Assembly (NCBI GenBank): GCA_946886725.1 | Contig: CAMPJF010000045.1 | Location: forward strand, 1-8,498 | Direction of reading: 5' to 3' | Length of the DNA stretch: 8,498 bases | DNA from: an uncultured Candidatus Saccharibacteria bacterium | GTDB lineage: Bacteria; Patescibacteria; Saccharimonadia; Saccharimonadales; UBA6022 | In this document: positions 6,210 to 8,498 of the stretch, in pieces | How positions within the stretch are numbered: the first letter of the stretch is position 1 | Layout: each line of letters starts with the position of its first letter | Made by a program: the position numbers and the translations under genes | Notes under the pieces: generated by a model | The model's database searches: none | Told to the model about the DNA's origin: nothing | Seen by the model: the letters and a program-made list of their open reading frames with translations, nothing else

Positions 6210-7418
6210 TTATAAATCTGTCGAGAGCCGCTTGCTCAAATTATCATTGCCCGAGACGGTCACTAAAATATCATCCTCTATGCGCACGCCAATCCCTTCT
6301 TCGGGAACATATATGCCAGGCTCAACCGTCAGCACCATACCCGGTTGCAGATACTTTGGACCGCCCAAGCTATCGTGAACATCCACACCCAGACCATGGC
6401 TGATCGCGTGAGGGAAGTATTTATGATAGTTCTCTTTATCATCATGCCCCGACATCAGACCAAGCGACAATAGTGCTTCGATCATAATCTCGTCGACATC
6501 CTTTTGGTATTGCTCCACCGTAACATTTGGCTGAATCAAACGGATAATTTCCTGTTGCGCTTGCTGCACTGCTGCGTGAACATCGATTTGCCGCTTGGTC
6601 GGCTCTCCGTACGCGTATGTACGCGTAATATCCGCCGCATACCCACCCGCGCGAGCACCAATATCCAGCAGCAGTAACTGACGCTTCTTTAATTTATCGC
6701 TATTCGCAACGTAATGAAGCGTGCAAGCATTGCCCCCGGCCGCAACGATTGGGTCATACGCATGCCCATTCGCGCCGTGCATGCGAAAATAATAATTAAA
6801 CTCCGCTTCGACCTCGTGCTCATAATGACAGCTTGCTAATTTCTTTTTTACCGTCTCAAACCCATCGATGGTCACGGAAATTGCTTTTCTCATAGCATCG
6901 ATTTCATCCGAAGTCTTTATCGCTCGCAGCTGCGCTAACTCTTTTCGGCAATCTTGGACCGTCGTAAATAGTCGACTGACATGTTCACGAATCGACTTAA
7001 TTGCTGGATTTAAAGTAAAATCCAAATGTTCGGCGTGAGGCTGTTCGCCCAGAGCATACACCACGCTATGCTTTTTACTTAGATCCCGCAGCATCGTCTC
7101 GGCTTCGTCGCGAGAGATAACCCCAGTCACACCACTCACTTCCTTGGCAAGTTCGGCAGATAAACTGCCGTCAAAAATTTCGTGAGATTGACTGACGGAA
7201 GGTGCAACCAGCCAACTTTTATTACGACTTCCATCAATTATCAGCCACCAATCGGGATATTCAATGCCTGTCAGCCACCAAAAATTAGCCTCTTGTTCAA
7301 AAAGAAATGACATATCGTTACTGCGCTGCATTTGCGAGTAGCCAGATAATACGACAACTCCGCCGTTCAACCTCTCGATGAGTCGTTGGCGATTTGTCGT
7401 GAAGAAAGTGCTTTTCAT
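6210..7418 (-). CDS. pepP: Xaa-Pro aminopeptidase (M24B, aminopeptidase P)
   Basis: PepP removes an N-terminal residue that precedes proline, using a two-metal centre, usually manganese, in the cytoplasm. The 402-residue product is somewhat shorter than E. coli PepP (about 440) but has both domains. An AMP_N domain covers about 1-150, including the NFWWLTG motif at 45-51. A pita-bread catalytic domain follows from about 170. Metal ligands expected from the family are present: D252 and D263 (DIGARAGGYAADITRTY), H341 (SHGLGVDVHD), E366 (TVEPGIY) and E381 (VRIEDD). The accessory histidines H235, H337 and H348 also match those of E. coli. The gene has no leader peptide, so it is cytoplasmic. It opens an operon with the PF04020 gene, secG and the solute-binding protein. 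The ATG at 7418 lacks a strong ribosome binding site. Confidence 0.96.
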   Translation of the reverse strand: MKSTFFTTNRQRLIERLNGGVVVLSGYSQMQRSNDMSFLFEQEANFWWLTGIEYPDWWLIIDGSRNKSWLVAPSVSQSHEIFDGSLSAELAKEVSGVTGVISRDEAETMLRDLSKKHSVVYALGEQPHAEHLDFTLNPAIKSIREHVSRLFTTVQDCRKELAQLRAIKTSDEIDAMRKAISVTIDGFETVKKKLASCHYEHEVEAEFNYYFRMHGANGHAYDPIVAAGGNACTLHYVANSDKLKKRQLLLLDIGARAGGYAADITRTYAYGEPTKRQIDVHAAVQQAQQEIIRLIQPNVTVEQYQKDVDEIMIEALLSLGLMSGHDDKENYHKYFPHAISHGLGVDVHDSLGGPKYLQPGMVLTVEPGIYVPEEGIGVRIEDDILVTVSGNDNLSKRLSTDL

Positions 7419-7455
7419 TGTTCAATCTTATCACTTTCTCGCCTTACGTTAATAG

Positions 7456-7464
7456 CTTATAACA
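7456..7464 (-). promoter_or_regulatory. possible extended -10 promoter for the pepP operon
   Basis: The minus strand reads TGTTATAAG, an extended -10 (TGnTATAAT) with one change in the last base, 37 bases before the pepP start. No good -35 hexamer is visible at the usual distance. It lies in the only intergenic gap (7419-7502) able to hold the operon promoter. I saw no hairpin terminator for the preceding RCC1 gene in that gap. Confidence 0.5.
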
Positions 7465-7502
7465 ATACTTTTACGGTCGCACATACCAGGTATATAGGTG
7501 GC

Positions 7503-8498
7503 TTAAGGTGCAGTAATCTGCACAGCCGTTGATGAGTTACCGGCTGGTCCATTACCTAAAGGCCCAAGTCCCCAGCAAAAGCCTTCACTATTTGCAACGA
7601 CACATGTATTTGAATGACCTGCCGCAATTGCAGTTATCGTCTTGCCGCCCAGCGCACCCGTAGTGGTTACCGCTACTGGTATGGAGCTTTTGGTCGTCGT
7701 ATTATCACCTAGTTGGCCTGCATAATTATCACCCCAGCAATATACATCTCCCGACGCCACCGCGCATGCATGGCTACCTGCCGATATTGCAGTCACCGTC
7801 TTGCCCGCCAGTACACCCGCCGTGCTAACAGCGACTGGCGCCGTGGCCGCTACAAGCGTGCCATTGCCCAATTGACCGTGCACGTTATTACCCCAACAAT
7901 ATACGCCACCGTCCGCAATAACACAGTGATTAAAATACCCACCCGCTACAGCAGTCACAGTTTTGCCCGCAAGCACACCTGTGTCAGTCACAGCCGTAGG
8001 AGTTGAACTGTTTGAGGTTGTAGTTTTTCCCAGCTGCCCATCAACGCCAGATCCCCAGCAGTAAGCCTTGCCGGAAGCAACCGCACATGCAGAGTCCCTT
8101 ATTAGTGATATCGCTGTTGGCACCTTACCACTTAGGGCGCCAGCCGTGCTAACGGCAACCGGAGCCGTATAATAAGATGTATTTCCGACACCTAATTGGC
8201 CGTAAAAATTAGCTCCCCAACAATATATTGCACTGTCGGCGATAACACAATATGTATGCGCACTTCCCGAGATCGCCGTAACCGTCTTGCCCGCCAATAC
8301 GCCTGCGGGATGCAATGTATTCATTGCCACTGGAACGTTACTACGCTGCATAGGGAGCGTATCCTTACCTAAGACCGCCCAGCCGCCATTCAAATCAACG
8401 CTCCAGCCCCAACAATAAACAGCACCGTCGGCAATTGCACAAGTGGATGATGCGCCCACTGCGATCGCTGTCACTGTTTTACCGGCCAATGCGCCGCT
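7503..8498 (-). CDS. RCC1-repeat (beta-propeller) protein, C-terminal part (start outside window)
   Basis: The frame is open through 8498, so the gene begins beyond the window; the TTG at 8489 is an Ala-Leu-Ala context within a repeat, not a start. The visible 331 residues consist of six RCC1-type repeats of about 53-54 residues (the first has 64, with an insertion after YCWG), ending in VQITAP. Each repeat runs GKTVTAI, a CAIA-like strand, YCWG, then in repeats 2-5 GQLG. RCC1 repeats build a seven-bladed beta-propeller that usually binds proteins. Every repeat has exactly one C-x8-C pair and there are no other cysteines, which points to one disulfide per blade and an extracellular location (inference). 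The composition is rich in Ala, Thr, Gly and Ser. The binding partner is unknown; adhesion to another cell is possible but not shown. Confidence 0.9.
   Translation of the reverse strand, partial: SGALAGKTVTAIAVGASSTCAIADGAVYCWGWSVDLNGGWAVLGKDTLPMQRSNVPVAMNTLHPAGVLAGKTVTAISGSAHTYCVIADSAIYCWGANFYGQLGVGNTSYYTAPVAVSTAGALSGKVPTAISLIRDSACAVASGKAYCWGSGVDGQLGKTTTSNSSTPTAVTDTGVLAGKTVTAVAGGYFNHCVIADGGVYCWGNNVHGQLGNGTLVAATAPVAVSTAGVLAGKTVTAISAGSHACAVASGDVYCWGDNYAGQLGDNTTTKSSIPVAVTTTGALGGKTITAIAAGHSNTCVVANSEGFCWGLGPLGNGPAGNSSTAVQITAP
7506..8486 (-). repeat. six tandem RCC1 coding repeats, about 162 bases each
   Basis: Repeat units on the minus strand begin at the (A/S/G)GK codons: 8486-8295, 8294-8133, 8132-7971, 7970-7809, 7808-7650 and 7649-7506. 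Units 2 and 4 resemble each other most (CVIAD, TAPVAVSTAG), as do units 3 and 5 (ACAVASG, a Thr-run plus S-rich loop, TTTG or TDTG). The array therefore shows an A-B-A-B order with a 324-base higher period. Units 2 and 4 also share stretches at DNA level (for example GCCGTGCTAAC on the plus strand), evidence of duplication. Confidence 0.85.

Noticed and set aside
6196..6224. TCGACA, 17-base spacer, TACAAT on the minus strand before the PF04020 gene, looking like an internal promoter
   Set aside because: The predicted start would fall within the AAAGGAC ribosome binding site, six bases from the ATG, giving a nearly leaderless message. The -35 is also made of pepP codons. Chance is likely, though a weak promoter is not excluded.
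7483..7493. ATACC-A-GGTAT palindrome after the RCC1 gene, as an operator or terminator
   Set aside because: A five-pair arm is too short, it has no T run, and such palindromes arise by chance. No second copy was seen.
8487..8489. TTG as start codon of the RCC1 protein
   Set aside because: The frame continues upstream to the window edge within repeat-like sequence (Ser-Gly-Ala-Leu-Ala-Gly-Lys), matching other repeat junctions such as GAL-GGK. The gene is simply cut.
1..8498. CRISPR array, insertion sequence, recoded UGA, or an undescribed multigene defence system
   Set aside because: No short spaced direct repeats, transposase or terminal inverted repeats were seen. All genes read fully in the standard code, and the gene content is housekeeping and envelope.

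Overview
All supported genes in this window lie on the minus strand, so the biological reading direction runs from 8498 down to 1. The genes are tightly packed, with short or overlapping junctions. The combination of a secreted RCC1-repeat protein, PepP, a four-helix PF04020 protein, SecG, a membrane-anchored peptide-binding protein, LemA, HtpX and LigA, with tRNA genes that encode their own CCA ends, suggests a small-genome bacterium. A Candidate Phyla Radiation lineage such as Candidatus Saccharibacteria is my best guess, from gene content and protein style only. Base composition looks balanced (not counted). The genes read cleanly in the standard genetic code. None of the eight visible stop codons is TGA (seven TAA, one TAG), but the sample is too small to interpret.

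Reading down the minus strand: (1) 8498-7503 is the C-terminal part of an RCC1-type beta-propeller protein whose beginning is outside the window. (2) 7418-3698 is a probable operon with its own promoter: pepP (Xaa-Pro aminopeptidase), a PF04020 membrane protein, secG, and a family 5 extracellular solute-binding protein. (3) 3663-3300 holds three tRNA genes, Leu(GAG), Cys(GCA) and Leu(UAA), in two transcription units, each ending in a Rho-independent terminator. (4) 3201-1 is a second operon driven by a promoter just past the last tRNA terminator: lemA, htpX, a polytopic membrane protein of unknown function, and the first 218 codons of ligA, which runs off the left edge.

Functionally the window is mostly about the cell envelope. 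SecG belongs to the protein export channel. The solute-binding protein probably collects peptides outside the membrane, and PepP can trim imported X-Pro peptides, which fits a host-dependent cell living on scavenged peptides (inference). LemA and the membrane protease HtpX are a frequently linked pair associated with envelope stress or membrane protein quality control. LigA is the housekeeping ligase and shares an operon with them without an obvious functional link.

No mobile element, CRISPR array, riboswitch or clearly novel multigene system was found. The features most worth a second look are the alternating A-B-A-B arrangement and invariant cysteine pairs of the RCC1 protein, the orphan solute-binding protein with a long basic cytoplasmic tail, and the unknown membrane protein between htpX and ligA.
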